A stretch of 64,000 nt of DNA from Chryseobacterium sp. JJR-5R (lineage in GTDB: Bacteria; Bacteroidota; Bacteroidia; Flavobacteriales; Weeksellaceae): NCBI RefSeq assembly GCF_034047335.1, contig NZ_CP139137.1:3968001-4032000 (forward strand). Direction: 5' to 3'. Position 1 is the stretch's first letter, and the number at the start of each line of letters is the position of its first letter. A program made the position numbers and the translations under genes. Positions 48,897 to 56,462 of the stretch are shown here, in pieces. The notes beneath the pieces are model-generated. The model worked only from the letters and a program-made list of their open reading frames with translations. It was not told where the DNA came from and did no database searches.

Positions 48897-49187
48897 ATGA
48901 AAAAAATTATTGCTGCGGCATCATTTACGGCTATTGTACTGGCATCCTGTACTCCGAAAGCGACAACCGCAACAGCACCGGTGGCTGCAACGTCTACAGC
49001 AGAACAGATGGCCCAGGGGAAAATCATCTTTGAAAATTCCTGTGGCAGATGCCATAAACTGCCGGATCCAACCGCCCATACTCCGGTACAGTGGGTAGGA
49101 ATCATGAATTCAATGGCTCCGAAAGCGAAATTAACTGATGAACAGCACCAATGGGTTTATGATTATGTGGTTTCTGTAAAAAAATAA
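48897..49187 (+). CDS. Small mono-heme cytochrome c lipoprotein
   Basis: A 96-residue protein with a lipoprotein signal (lipobox LASC, then TPKATTATAP) and one heme site CGRCH at about residues 51-55, with an axial methionine likely in MNSMAPKAKL. It is a small membrane-anchored electron carrier in the periplasm. No enzyme gene is next to it; it could serve the cbb3 oxidase. Confidence 0.85.
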   Translation: MKKIIAAASFTAIVLASCTPKATTATAPVAATSTAEQMAQGKIIFENSCGRCHKLPDPTAHTPVQWVGIMNSMAPKAKLTDEQHQWVYDYVVSVKK

Positions 49188-49307
49188 TTCCCTGAACATT
49201 TCAAATTTGCTTCAAAAGACTATTAAGTACAATCCGGTATTAAATGGTTTACGATTGCCTTATTTTTCTCCTTTTAATAAAAAAAATAAGCATATAAAGC
49301 ATACGAT

Positions 49308-49335
49308 AAAAGGAGACTTATTGGATCTCCTTTTT
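49308..49335. terminator. Bidirectional terminator
   Basis: AAAAGGAGA and TCTCCTTTT form a 9-bp stem with a nine-base loop and a T run at 49331-49335. It ends the cytochrome gene and the rtcB-prfH operon, whose last stop codon lies in the loop. Confidence 0.8.
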
Positions 49336-49829
49336 CTTTTTAGTTTTGTTTTTCGGCCTTTTAGACTGTATGAATTTCTTCCGTTCTTTTACCAGTTCCA
49401 GGCTGCATGAGGTAAAACAATGTTTTTCCGCTTCTTTTAGAAACTTCAGGGCATTTGCCAGGCTTCCTCTCTTTTCAGAAAGCAGAGACCGGTGCATCAA
49501 AATTATTGATCTGTCAATTCCTTTGATTTTTAAAGAATAGCTGATGAGCTTTTCTGCTTCATTCAGATCTTCATTGTCCAGAAGGCATTTGATATAATAC
49601 TGCGGGACATTAAGATTGGTCATGTCACACTGTATCGCTTCTTCAAAATAAAGCTTTGCCTTGTTATAATCCGTGAGCATTTTACTGTAGATCCTTCCCA
49701 TCAGGCACAGGCTGTCTACATCTTCAGGATCGTAGGACAGCGCATAGTTCAATGCTTCCAGGCAATCGGCAGGCTGTAAGGGTAATTATCTAAAGCTTCG
49801 AAATAATATTTGCTTTTAGTTAAGGTCAT
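49318..49829 (-). pseudogene. TPR protein of the rtcB-prfH operon, frameshifted
   Basis: The ATG at 49829 opens MTLTKSKYYFEALDNYPYSLP and the frame then ends after a few codons at a TGA. The protein continues in the next frame from about 49770 (DCLEALNYALSYDPEDVDSL) to 49318, with two to three tetratricopeptide repeats (AKLYFEEAIQCDM, NEAEKLISYSLK, ANALKFLKEAEKH) and a Lys-rich tail. The sum of 512 bases is one short of 171 codons, so a single-base deletion near 49770 explains it. A sequencing error is possible. Its start overlaps the prfH stop by 14 bases. Confidence 0.78.
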
Positions 49830-50514
49830 TTCTGTAATTTTTTAATTCATTTTTTAAACTGTTTCTTTCTTTCCTGAAAGATTTTTCCTGATAAGACTTT
49901 TTGAAATCTGTTCCGGAAAATGTGCGGACCGGATTTCCCCGCTGCACCTGCAGATGGTTGTTCCAGGTTTCCTGCATCCTCTTCTGAAGCTGAATGATAT
50001 TGTGCTCTAAGACTTTTTCTTTTAATCTTATGACAGACAGTTTCCTGTTCTCCAGCTGTGAGCGTGAATCCTGTACGAAAACACTCTGGCCAGTCGGCAA
50101 ATGAGTGGCACGAACGGCCGTATTGACTTTATTCACGTTTTGTCCACCGCTTCCCTGGCTCCGGGCAGTCTGAAACTGAATATCTTTTTCATTGAAATTA
50201 ATTTTGTCCAAACCTTCCAGTTCAAAAATACCGATGAACCAGTTGCTTCTTTTGTGCAGTTTCCGGAATGTACTTTTCCCGGTCCAGCAAATGCTTCCTA
50301 ACCATGTTTTTAAAAATTCATTTAAATCTTTTGCTTTCAAAAGGATGGTTACGGATTTCAATGTCAGGTTTTCATCGCCGTTTTTGCGGTGTATGATTTC
50401 GTAATCTATTGTATTATCTTTTGCTTCTTCAAGGAATGCCTTCAGCACTTTGGCAACCACCCATTGGCATTCCAAAGGCCCTCTTCCTGCAGTGAGCTGT
50501 ATTAATTTTTCCAC
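49816..50514 (-). CDS. prfH: Release-factor-like ribosome rescue protein PrfH
   Basis: A 232-residue class I release factor homologue without the stop-codon-reading domain. The peptidyl-hydrolysis motif GGQ is at 123-125 ([14 protein letters not shown]). The PrfH-specific segment LGSICWTGKSTF-RKLHKRSNWFIG is at about 72-95, followed by a basic C-terminus. In E. coli, PrfH releases peptides from ribosomes whose 16S decoding centre is cleaved, and RtcB2 reseals the rRNA. The start is a GTG at 50514, inside the end of the preceding zinc-ribbon gene; no in-frame ATG is near. First reported function is established knowledge; action here is inference. Confidence 0.93.
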   Translation of the reverse strand: MEKLIQLTAGRGPLECQWVVAKVLKAFLEEAKDNTIDYEIIHRKNGDENLTLKSVTILLKAKDLNEFLKTWLGSICWTGKSTFRKLHKRSNWFIGIFELEGLDKINFNEKDIQFQTARSQGSGGQNVNKVNTAVRATHLPTGQSVFVQDSRSQLENRKLSVIRLKEKVLEHNIIQLQKRMQETWNNHLQVQRGNPVRTFSGTDFKKSYQEKSFRKERNSLKNELKNYRNDLN

Positions 50515-51080
50515 TTTTGTAAAATTTTTAAGATCGCGTCTCTGTTTTTAGCTTCTTTAATAAATGTTGGCAGCTTTTCTACCATTCGCATTCTGTAAGG
50601 CAGTCTTGTCCTTAAATCTGATGAAACATAATTTTCCATTTCTAAAAGATGTTCCCTGTTCTTTGCCCAGAATAATTTGCTCTTAAAATCTTTCTGGAAA
50701 TAATAAGGACAGCCAAAAATCCGGTCATGTATTAATCCTTCCTGTTTTGCAAGAGAATTTAAATATTTTTCAGTTTTCGGCTGAGTATGAAAAGAGGCAT
50801 CACATCCATTACATTTTATCAGAACACTTTTTGAGGTTATTTTCAGATTACCCTGTTCATAGCGGATAGGATGCGCACACATCGGACAGTTAAGATTTAC
50901 AAATACTTTGTAAACCATCAGATCCTGTCCCTTTTTCTTCAGATTACAATGCCTGCATTCCAGGGATGCCTGTTTGCAGCTATGCTCATTTTTCACGACA
51001 GCATCTTCTCCGCAATCCGGACAGACAACAAGTATACTATCGTGGTAATTGAAATATTTCTGCTGATATATTTTTTTCAT
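50502..51080 (-). CDS. Double zinc-ribbon protein of the rtcB-prfH operon, unknown function
   Basis: A 192-residue protein that I cannot assign to a named family. It has four CxxC pairs arranged as two zinc ribbons: C20/C23 with C42/C45, and C65/C68 with C90/C93, plus C35 and C124. The C-terminal 70 residues are basic and helical (RTRLPYRMRMVEKLPTFIKEA). Such ribbons often bind RNA, DNA or other proteins. It lies between rtcB (81 bases upstream) and prfH (13-base overlap downstream), so it is made with both and may bind damaged rRNA or tie the two together. ATG at 51080 chosen over an upstream TTG. Confidence 0.85.
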   Translation of the reverse strand: MKKIYQQKYFNYHDSILVVCPDCGEDAVVKNEHSCKQASLECRHCNLKKKGQDLMVYKVFVNLNCPMCAHPIRYEQGNLKITSKSVLIKCNGCDASFHTQPKTEKYLNSLAKQEGLIHDRIFGCPYYFQKDFKSKLFWAKNREHLLEMENYVSSDLRTRLPYRMRMVEKLPTFIKEAKNRDAILKILQKWKN

Positions 51081-51161
51081 TTTATTAATCAATTTTCGAT
51101 TGTTGACGGTCTAATTGCCGGCTAAAGCCCATCAGCCGGCAATTACAGCCTACCAATCATT

Positions 51162-52553
51162 TTACTTATCCATCCTCACAATCCTGGGCTGAAAAGTCCC
51201 GAGGATGTCTACCAGTCCGCTTTGGGCATTCATGACTTCGTTGATGTCTTTGTATGCCATCGGTGCTTCTTCTGTATTTCCGCCCATTAAAGTGACATTT
51301 TTAAGTTTTAATTCTTTTCTGATGTCATTCTGAGTAAACAGGTTCCGGCATTCTCCTCTTGAAAAAGCCCTGCCGGCTCCATGTGAAGCAGAATTCAAAG
51401 ACTCAGGGTTTCCTTTACCGCGGACGATGAAGCCTTTTGCCGTCATTGATCCGGGAATCATTCCCAGTTCATTTTCATTAGCCGGAGTGGCACCTTTTCT
51501 GTGAACGATCACTTCTTTTCCGTTGTGGAGTTCTTTCCATGCAAAGTTATGGTGGTTTTCAATCCTGGCTTTTACCCGTCCGCCTACTGCTTTCACCAAT
51601 CTTCGGTGAATATCGTCATGGCAGGCTGAAGCATAATCTCCCGCCAGGTTCATCGCCGTCCAGTATTCCAATCCCAGATGCGTATCCAGATTCAGCCAGG
51701 CAAAGTTCTGCGCTTCTTTCGGCAAGGGGCACTGTTCCGTGGCTACTCTTGAATAATACTGGGCGATTTCCGCTCCCAGACCGCGCGAGCCGCTATGGGA
51801 AAGGATGCCGAGATACTTCCCTTTCGGGAGCCCGATCTGCACATCTTCTTCCGTAATCTGAACTTCCCCGAATTCCACGAAATGGTTTCCGCCGCCGGAA
51901 CTTCCCATTTGTTTGATGGCTTTTCCTTTTAATCTCTTTAAAACCGGAATCATGTCGAACGTATCCCTGTGGAATAATTCATGATCGACATGGGATTTAT
52001 GGGTTTCATACATCCCGAACTTGGTATGTTCGGCCAGTGCTTTTTCATATTTGTCTTTCGCCCCGTCCAGATATGAAGCCGGCGTATCCAGAATACTCAG
52101 GCTCATCCTGCAGCCGATATCCATCCCGACCCCGTAAGGAATTACGGCATTTTCTACTGCGAGAACGCCGCCGATCGGCAGGCCGTAGCCGCTGTGGGCA
52201 TCGGGCATCAGTGCGCCCTGCACCGCAATCGGTAGTTTCAGGCCGGTGTACAGCTGGTTTTTGGCTTCGTCTGAAATCTGCGTCCCGAAAATATGGAAGG
52301 CCGTCCGGTTGGCATTCAGCATCCTTTTTTCTGTTTTATTTGATGAAAGCAGGGCTTCCGCGATCTGTCCGAAGGTTAAATCTTTTTCATAGTTCTCCGG
52401 ATTAATCAGGATTTCCTTCAGAAGCGACTTCACATGATGAATATTTTTTGTGGCAAAATTCCTTTTCATTACCTCCAAAGCGATATTGACGCTCTGATTA
52501 TTCGGATACCCCAGTTTTAATATATCTTTTCCTTTTAATTTTAAATTTCCCAT
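51162..52553 (-). CDS. rtcB: RNA ligase RtcB (RtcB2 type)
   Basis: A 463-residue GTP-dependent RNA ligase that joins 2',3'-cyclic phosphate or 3'-phosphate ends to 5'-OH ends. Metal and catalytic residues are C148 (GMDIGCRM), H224 (SSGGGNHFVEFGE), H253 (LSHSGSRGLG), H335 (ENHHNFAWKE) and the guanylylated H391 (SASHGAGRAFSRG). GTP-site residues are near NLAGDYASACH. It is the first gene of a four-gene operon with prfH, which marks it as the RtcB2 type paired with PrfH. The start at 52553 (MGNLKLKG) was preferred to an in-frame TTG 11 codons upstream. Confidence 0.96.
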   Translation of the reverse strand: MGNLKLKGKDILKLGYPNNQSVNIALEVMKRNFATKNIHHVKSLLKEILINPENYEKDLTFGQIAEALLSSNKTEKRMLNANRTAFHIFGTQISDEAKNQLYTGLKLPIAVQGALMPDAHSGYGLPIGGVLAVENAVIPYGVGMDIGCRMSLSILDTPASYLDGAKDKYEKALAEHTKFGMYETHKSHVDHELFHRDTFDMIPVLKRLKGKAIKQMGSSGGGNHFVEFGEVQITEEDVQIGLPKGKYLGILSHSGSRGLGAEIAQYYSRVATEQCPLPKEAQNFAWLNLDTHLGLEYWTAMNLAGDYASACHDDIHRRLVKAVGGRVKARIENHHNFAWKELHNGKEVIVHRKGATPANENELGMIPGSMTAKGFIVRGKGNPESLNSASHGAGRAFSRGECRNLFTQNDIRKELKLKNVTLMGGNTEEAPMAYKDINEVMNAQSGLVDILGTFQPRIVRMDK

Positions 52554-52627
52554 TGTTTTATTTTTTAGATGTAATATGTAAGGCACCAGATTTCAGATTT
52601 CTAAAATCAGACATACACCAATCATTA

Positions 52628-52647
52628 TCAACTAAAATTTTAGTTGA
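52628..52647. repeat. Perfect 20-bp palindrome
   Basis: TCAACTAAAATTTTAGTTGA reads the same on both strands. It is the size of an operator for a dimeric regulator but may also form a hairpin in the rtcB leader. Confidence 0.7.
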
Positions 52648-52656
52648 ATTTTCTTT

Positions 52657-52689
52657 AAACCTCATAGGCTTTAAAAACCTGTGAGGTTT
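52657..52689. repeat. Inverted repeat, REP-like
   Basis: AAACCTCATAGG and CCTGTGAGGTTT form a 12-bp stem (one wobble) with a nine-base loop. Similar CCT-GTGAGG dyads occur in intergenic DNA of related species as I recall; this is not checked. Confidence 0.65.
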
Positions 52690-52843
52690 AGGCTGAGCTT
52701 TATCATTAGCCCCGATGGAAACGGCATCCTTTTTTTGTATAGGCCTGAAAAACGTCGGCAAAAAAGATACAGTGGACAGCGGGATTACGCTCCTGATTAA
52801 AAAATGATTTCGGGGAAACTTCTCTGAGTTTGAAATATTGCAC

Positions 52844-52876
52844 AATAAAAAACCCGAAATCTTATGACTCCGGGTT
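52844..52876 (-). terminator. Terminator inside the rtcB leader (attenuator candidate)
   Basis: On the minus strand AACCCGGAGTC pairs with GATTTCGGGTT (11 bp, two wobbles) around the loop ATAA and is followed by TTTTT. It comes 24 bases after the stop codon of a 25-codon ORF and well before rtcB. Confidence 0.85.
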
Positions 52877-52900
52877 CTGATATTTAATTATACTGTTATT

Positions 52901-52978
52901 CTAAGAATGTACCCAACCACGAAGCCTTACCACCATAAGTGGCAAACCGAAAGGAGAATGATGATCTAATCTGAACAT
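52901..52978 (-). CDS. 25-residue leader peptide upstream of the rtcB operon
   Basis: ATG at 52978-52976, TAG at 52903-52901. The peptide begins MFRLDHHSPFGL, continues with PLMVV and ends RLRGWVHS. It lies about 36 bases after a predicted transcription start and 24 bases before an intrinsic terminator, the layout of a transcription attenuator. Inside the ORF CCAC/GTGG can form a hairpin, and GGTTGGGT near its end can pair weakly with ACCCGG of the terminator. It has no run of one amino acid that would indicate a given biosynthetic operon. It may be a sensor of ribosome function; this is a hypothesis. Confidence 0.55.
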   Translation of the reverse strand: MFRLDHHSPFGLPLMVVRLRGWVHS

Positions 52979-53020
52979 TGCTTCGCTGTTTTTAAAAGGG
53001 TTAAACTTTATTTTCTGATG

Positions 53021-53028
53021 CAAATATA
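53021..53028 (-). promoter_or_regulatory. Candidate -7 box of the leader-rtcB operon
   Basis: TATATTTG on the minus strand, exact match to TAnnTTTG. The predicted start is about 53014, 36 bases before the leader ORF. Confidence 0.5.
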
Positions 53029-53106
53029 TAAAATTTTATTAAATCCAGGCTTTATTTCCAATTTTTGTTATTTATATATAAATAGGCTCCGTTCAATACA
53101 AAACGT

Positions 53107-53114
53107 TATATTTG
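53107..53114 (+). promoter_or_regulatory. Candidate -7 box of the DUF4836 operon
   Basis: TATATTTG on the plus strand, 19 bases before the ATG. It is divergent from the box at 53021-53028. Confidence 0.5.
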
Positions 53115-53133
53115 TTTCATATACTCAATAATT

Positions 53134-54603
53134 ATGAAAAACACTTTAATAAAATCATTATTCTACGTATTTGCATTTGCAGTCCTGTTTTCCTGCAATT
53201 CCAATAAGAATAATGAAATTCTGGCGTATACCACAGACACCACATTGGGACTATCAAGGGTTAATTTAAACACCATTTCAGAGAAAATTCCCGTTGATAA
53301 GATTTTAAAGGAGAAGAAAAACCTGAAATCTGATGAAAAATTCTTTTTACAGCTGGTAAGCAAACCGAAGGAATCCGGAATTGATACGGATAAGCCGCTT
53401 TATTTTATTGTTGACCAGGGTAAATCTGCGTATGATCCTGATGCAAAAGCCTTTTTGTGGATCAGTGACAAAGCAAAATTCCAGAAAAGCATGTCTGATC
53501 TTACAAAAAGTAAAGTCAGTATTGATAAAAAAGACTATATCTACATTGACGGAAAACTGGCAGGCAGCATAAAAGGCGATATGGCCATTATCTCCAGCGA
53601 AAAGTCTTATAACCCATATGCGGGATATGATCCTTATACCGGTTATAACCCGATGAACAGACCTTCAGAAAATCCCCTGAAACTCAATGAAAAATATTTT
53701 ACAGATTTCTGGGCAAGAAAAGGAACTTCAAGCACGGTTATCAAGGATCAGGTAAACCAGTCTTTAGCGGATAACAAAGACATCAGCGGCTGGGTAAATC
53801 TTTCTGCTGTAGCAAGCTACCTTTCCAAAGGATATATCGAAACCCTTGCCGTAAATAAACTGATCAAAGATTCGGGGATCGGCTTTGATTTCAACTTTGA
53901 TAAAGGAAAAGCCGAAATGGATACCAAAACATTCTTTAATAATGATATGAAGAAAGTTGTGGAAAAGTATTATGATAAAAACACGGTTAACTACGATCTG
54001 GTAAAGAATGTTGAACTTGATCATGCTAAATCTTTTACCATAGGATTCTTCAGCCTGGATTTTATGAAATACCTGATAAAGGAAGCCGGTTTTGAAGCTA
54101 CTGTAAATCATTATCTGGCATCAACCAACAAAACCCTGGAAGATATTACCTCAACTTTTACAGGAGATTATGCTTTTGTTGACTTTAAAACCAAACCTAT
54201 TGACAGTACAGATTATCCCTACAGGTCTAATAATGCACTGGTATTAGGTTTTAATCCGGATAAGAAAGATCAGCTTACTTCATTGTTACAGGGACCTCTT
54301 GGGGCGAGCAAAAAATATATGATCGGCAAGAATGAAGTGATTTTTTCTGATGACAACACGGTAATCTATCAGTTTCAGAACAAAAAGGCAGGTAAAAACT
54401 CAAAGCTTGATAAAAAATCCGGGGTTACCGCCTATTCATGGTCTGACGGAAATGACTATAACCAGAAACAGAATGCTGCCGTAAAAGTAACCAATATGGT
54501 TAATGAATCTAAAGAAGACGATGGAGACCTGGTTTCTAAAACAGTCTTTACTCTGGATAAAAAGGATGAAAATGCATTGTATTATTTAATCATGAATGGA
54601 TAA
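53134..54603 (+). CDS. DUF4836 family lipoprotein
   Basis: A 489-residue protein with a lipoprotein signal (lipobox near VLFSC, followed by NSNKNNE). It shows the layout of DUF4836, a Bacteroidota-only family of repeated alpha/beta units (SRVNLNTISEKIPV, PLYFIVDQ, DYAFVDF). Tyr-Asn-Pro-rich YNPYAGYDPYTGYNP is at about 155-170. It overlaps the next gene by eight bases and so forms an operon with an ABC ATPase and permease, but its biochemical role is not known. Confidence 0.78.
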   Translation: MKNTLIKSLFYVFAFAVLFSCNSNKNNEILAYTTDTTLGLSRVNLNTISEKIPVDKILKEKKNLKSDEKFFLQLVSKPKESGIDTDKPLYFIVDQGKSAYDPDAKAFLWISDKAKFQKSMSDLTKSKVSIDKKDYIYIDGKLAGSIKGDMAIISSEKSYNPYAGYDPYTGYNPMNRPSENPLKLNEKYFTDFWARKGTSSTVIKDQVNQSLADNKDISGWVNLSAVASYLSKGYIETLAVNKLIKDSGIGFDFNFDKGKAEMDTKTFFNNDMKKVVEKYYDKNTVNYDLVKNVELDHAKSFTIGFFSLDFMKYLIKEAGFEATVNHYLASTNKTLEDITSTFTGDYAFVDFKTKPIDSTDYPYRSNNALVLGFNPDKKDQLTSLLQGPLGASKKYMIGKNEVIFSDDNTVIYQFQNKKAGKNSKLDKKSGVTAYSWSDGNDYNQKQNAAVKVTNMVNESKEDDGDLVSKTVFTLDKKDENALYYLIMNG

Positions 54604-55243
54604 TATTATTTTAGAACGTATTTCGCCAAAGTATTTCACGCCCAGAAATATCGGACAATCTGAAATCTGGAACCGAAATGCTGTTTTTCAGAAAGGAAAG
54701 AAATTTCTGGTTGTTGCGCCTTCCGGAAGCGGTAAATCTACACTGGCCACCGCTATGCTGGGAACTCATTTTCAGTATGAAGGAAATATAAAGTATGATC
54801 AGCAGCCGGTTAAAAACCTTCATCTTGAACAAATTGTGGAACACAGAAAAGACGGAATAAGCCTGCTGTTCCAGGATGTGAGGCTGATTAAGAACCTTAC
54901 GGTTTCGGAAAATATCTTACTGCGCGTTTTTAACCAGGACCGGAAAAAATTCATCCCCAAAATGAAAGCATATGCAGAAATATTGGGAATCGAAAACCTG
55001 CTCGATAAAAAAGCGGAAAACTGCTCCTATGGGGAACGGCAAAGAAGCGCTATTATAAGAAGTCTGATCAATCCGACGGATTTTCTGGTCTATGACGAAT
55101 GTTTCAGCCACCTGGACTTAGATAATAAAAAAATTGCCTTTTCCCTGATCCATGAGGTATCTCAGGAGAGCGGAAGTTCGGTTATATTTTTTGAATTGAA
55201 TGAGTTCCCTTTTGAACATGAATATCAAATTCTTCATTTGTAA
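54596..55243 (+). CDS. ABC transporter ATPase with altered motifs
   Basis: A 215-residue ATPase of the LolD/MacB/FtsE size class. Walker A APSGSGKST (K47) and Walker B VYDECFSHLD (D167, E168) are present, as is the Q-loop LFQDVRLI. The signature is SYGERQR instead of LSGGQ, and at the H-loop the usual His is replaced (FFELNEF, E200), so hydrolysis may be weak or differ in mechanism. It pairs with the permease downstream (five-base gap). Confidence 0.85.
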   Translation: MDNIILERISPKYFTPRNIGQSEIWNRNAVFQKGKKFLVVAPSGSGKSTLATAMLGTHFQYEGNIKYDQQPVKNLHLEQIVEHRKDGISLLFQDVRLIKNLTVSENILLRVFNQDRKKFIPKMKAYAEILGIENLLDKKAENCSYGERQRSAIIRSLINPTDFLVYDECFSHLDLDNKKIAFSLIHEVSQESGSSVIFFELNEFPFEHEYQILHL

Positions 55244-55248
55244 AGCGT

Positions 55249-56409
55249 ATGAAGAAAATTTTTAACTCAGTGATCCTGTATGCAGGACTGTTTATAGCCT
55301 TTATCCTCGTGCTGTCCTGTCTTCAGCTTTATGAAAATGCCAACCGGCTTTTCGGAAATAAAAGCAGCGACAGCAACTACTGGCTGACTTTCAGCAAGAA
55401 AATTACGCCTGATAATATCGGACGGAGAGAACTGCTCGGATTCAATGAAAAAGATATTGCCGGGCTTAAGCAGTGGCAGGAAGTAAAAAGCGTACATCCG
55501 TTTTCAGCAAACGAATTCAAAGCTTCGGCAAACGGCGGTGACTTCATCCCTTTTTATACCGATTTGTATTTTGAAGGCGTGGATCTGAAAGCGATTGATG
55601 TTCCGCTGACCGAAGAAGGATTCCAGGTAAAAGGTGACGAGATCCCGATCATTATTTCAAGGGAATACCTGAACCTGTACAATTACGGATTTGCCTTAAA
55701 CCAGGGCCTGCCGCAGATTTCTGAAGATTTCGCCAAGAAAATTGAAGTGAATATCAATATTGTGGTCAATAAGCAGAATAAGACGTACCGCGGAAAGATG
55801 GTGGGATTATCAGACAGGATCCATTCCTTACTGATTCCGAAAAAGTTCCTTGATTCCCTGAATCTGGCAGAAAAGCCTCAGCTGGCCCATCAGCCTAAGA
55901 TTTTCAACAGGGTTCTGGTACAGGTAAAAGATTCGGGCGATGAAAGCCTGGTTTCAAAGATGAAAGAACATAATTATGAATCCAATCAGGAAAGCCTGCG
56001 GTCTGCCAAGATAAAATCAAAGCTTTTCCTTGTGCTCAACCTTATTTCTTTACTGGGGATTTTTATTTTCGCTTTGTGTCTTTATATTATTGTAAGCTTT
56101 ATTAAAATCCAGTTTCTGGAAAAACAGGAAGAGGTATCTATTAAAAACAGCCTGGGATATTCACCGAAAAAAATGGTAAGCGATATCAGCAGACAGTTCT
56201 GTATCAGCTTAATGATTGTTCTGGCAATCAGTTTAGCAGTAATTGCAGGAGGGCAATACTTTTTAGCACAATCCAGTATTTCCAACGGGCTGTTATCCAT
56301 GTATATCAACCCTTTGTTATGGACGGTAATCATTATTATCCCGGTATTGGTTTATTTCTTTGTGAAAGAACTGATCTATCGCTGGCTGATCAGATCATGG
56401 AAAGTATAA
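55249..56409 (+). CDS. ABC transporter permease, FtsX/MacB-like
   Basis: A 386-residue membrane protein: one N-terminal helix (about 8-28), a large extracytoplasmic domain (about 30-255) and three helices at the C-terminus (about 260-285, 318-340, 350-372), which is the FtsX/MacB/LolC topology. Between helices 2 and 3 lies QFLEKQEEVSIKNSLGYSPKKM, the usual ATPase-coupling segment. It may move lipoproteins, peptides or envelope components, or act as a mechanotransmitter. Substrate unknown. Confidence 0.82.
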   Translation: MKKIFNSVILYAGLFIAFILVLSCLQLYENANRLFGNKSSDSNYWLTFSKKITPDNIGRRELLGFNEKDIAGLKQWQEVKSVHPFSANEFKASANGGDFIPFYTDLYFEGVDLKAIDVPLTEEGFQVKGDEIPIIISREYLNLYNYGFALNQGLPQISEDFAKKIEVNINIVVNKQNKTYRGKMVGLSDRIHSLLIPKKFLDSLNLAEKPQLAHQPKIFNRVLVQVKDSGDESLVSKMKEHNYESNQESLRSAKIKSKLFLVLNLISLLGIFIFALCLYIIVSFIKIQFLEKQEEVSIKNSLGYSPKKMVSDISRQFCISLMIVLAISLAVIAGGQYFLAQSSISNGLLSMYINPLLWTVIIIIPVLVYFFVKELIYRWLIRSWKV

Positions 56410-56412
56410 CAA

Positions 56413-56442
56413 AAAGACCGTCAATCTGACGGTCTTTGTTTT
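56413..56442 (+). terminator. Terminator of the DUF4836-ABC operon
   Basis: AAAGACCGTC and GACGGTCTTT form a perfect 10-bp stem with a five-base loop and a T-rich end. Confidence 0.92.
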
Positions 56443-56462
56443 TCTATATCTTTTATTTAAAA

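Larger units (their letters stand above)
52554..52843 (-). other. Leader region of rtcB downstream of the terminator
   Basis: About 290 bases between the attenuator-like terminator and rtcB. It has two palindromes (52628-52647 and 52657-52689). The open frame across it lacks an ATG and looks non-coding. The piece resembles interspersed non-coding DNA; a genome search is needed to tell whether it is a dispersed repeat. Confidence 0.4.

Noticed and set aside
52558..52845. A 95-codon open frame on the minus strand between the terminator and rtcB.
   Set aside because: It needs a TTG start, spans two palindromes and the end of a terminator, and shows no protein-like pattern.
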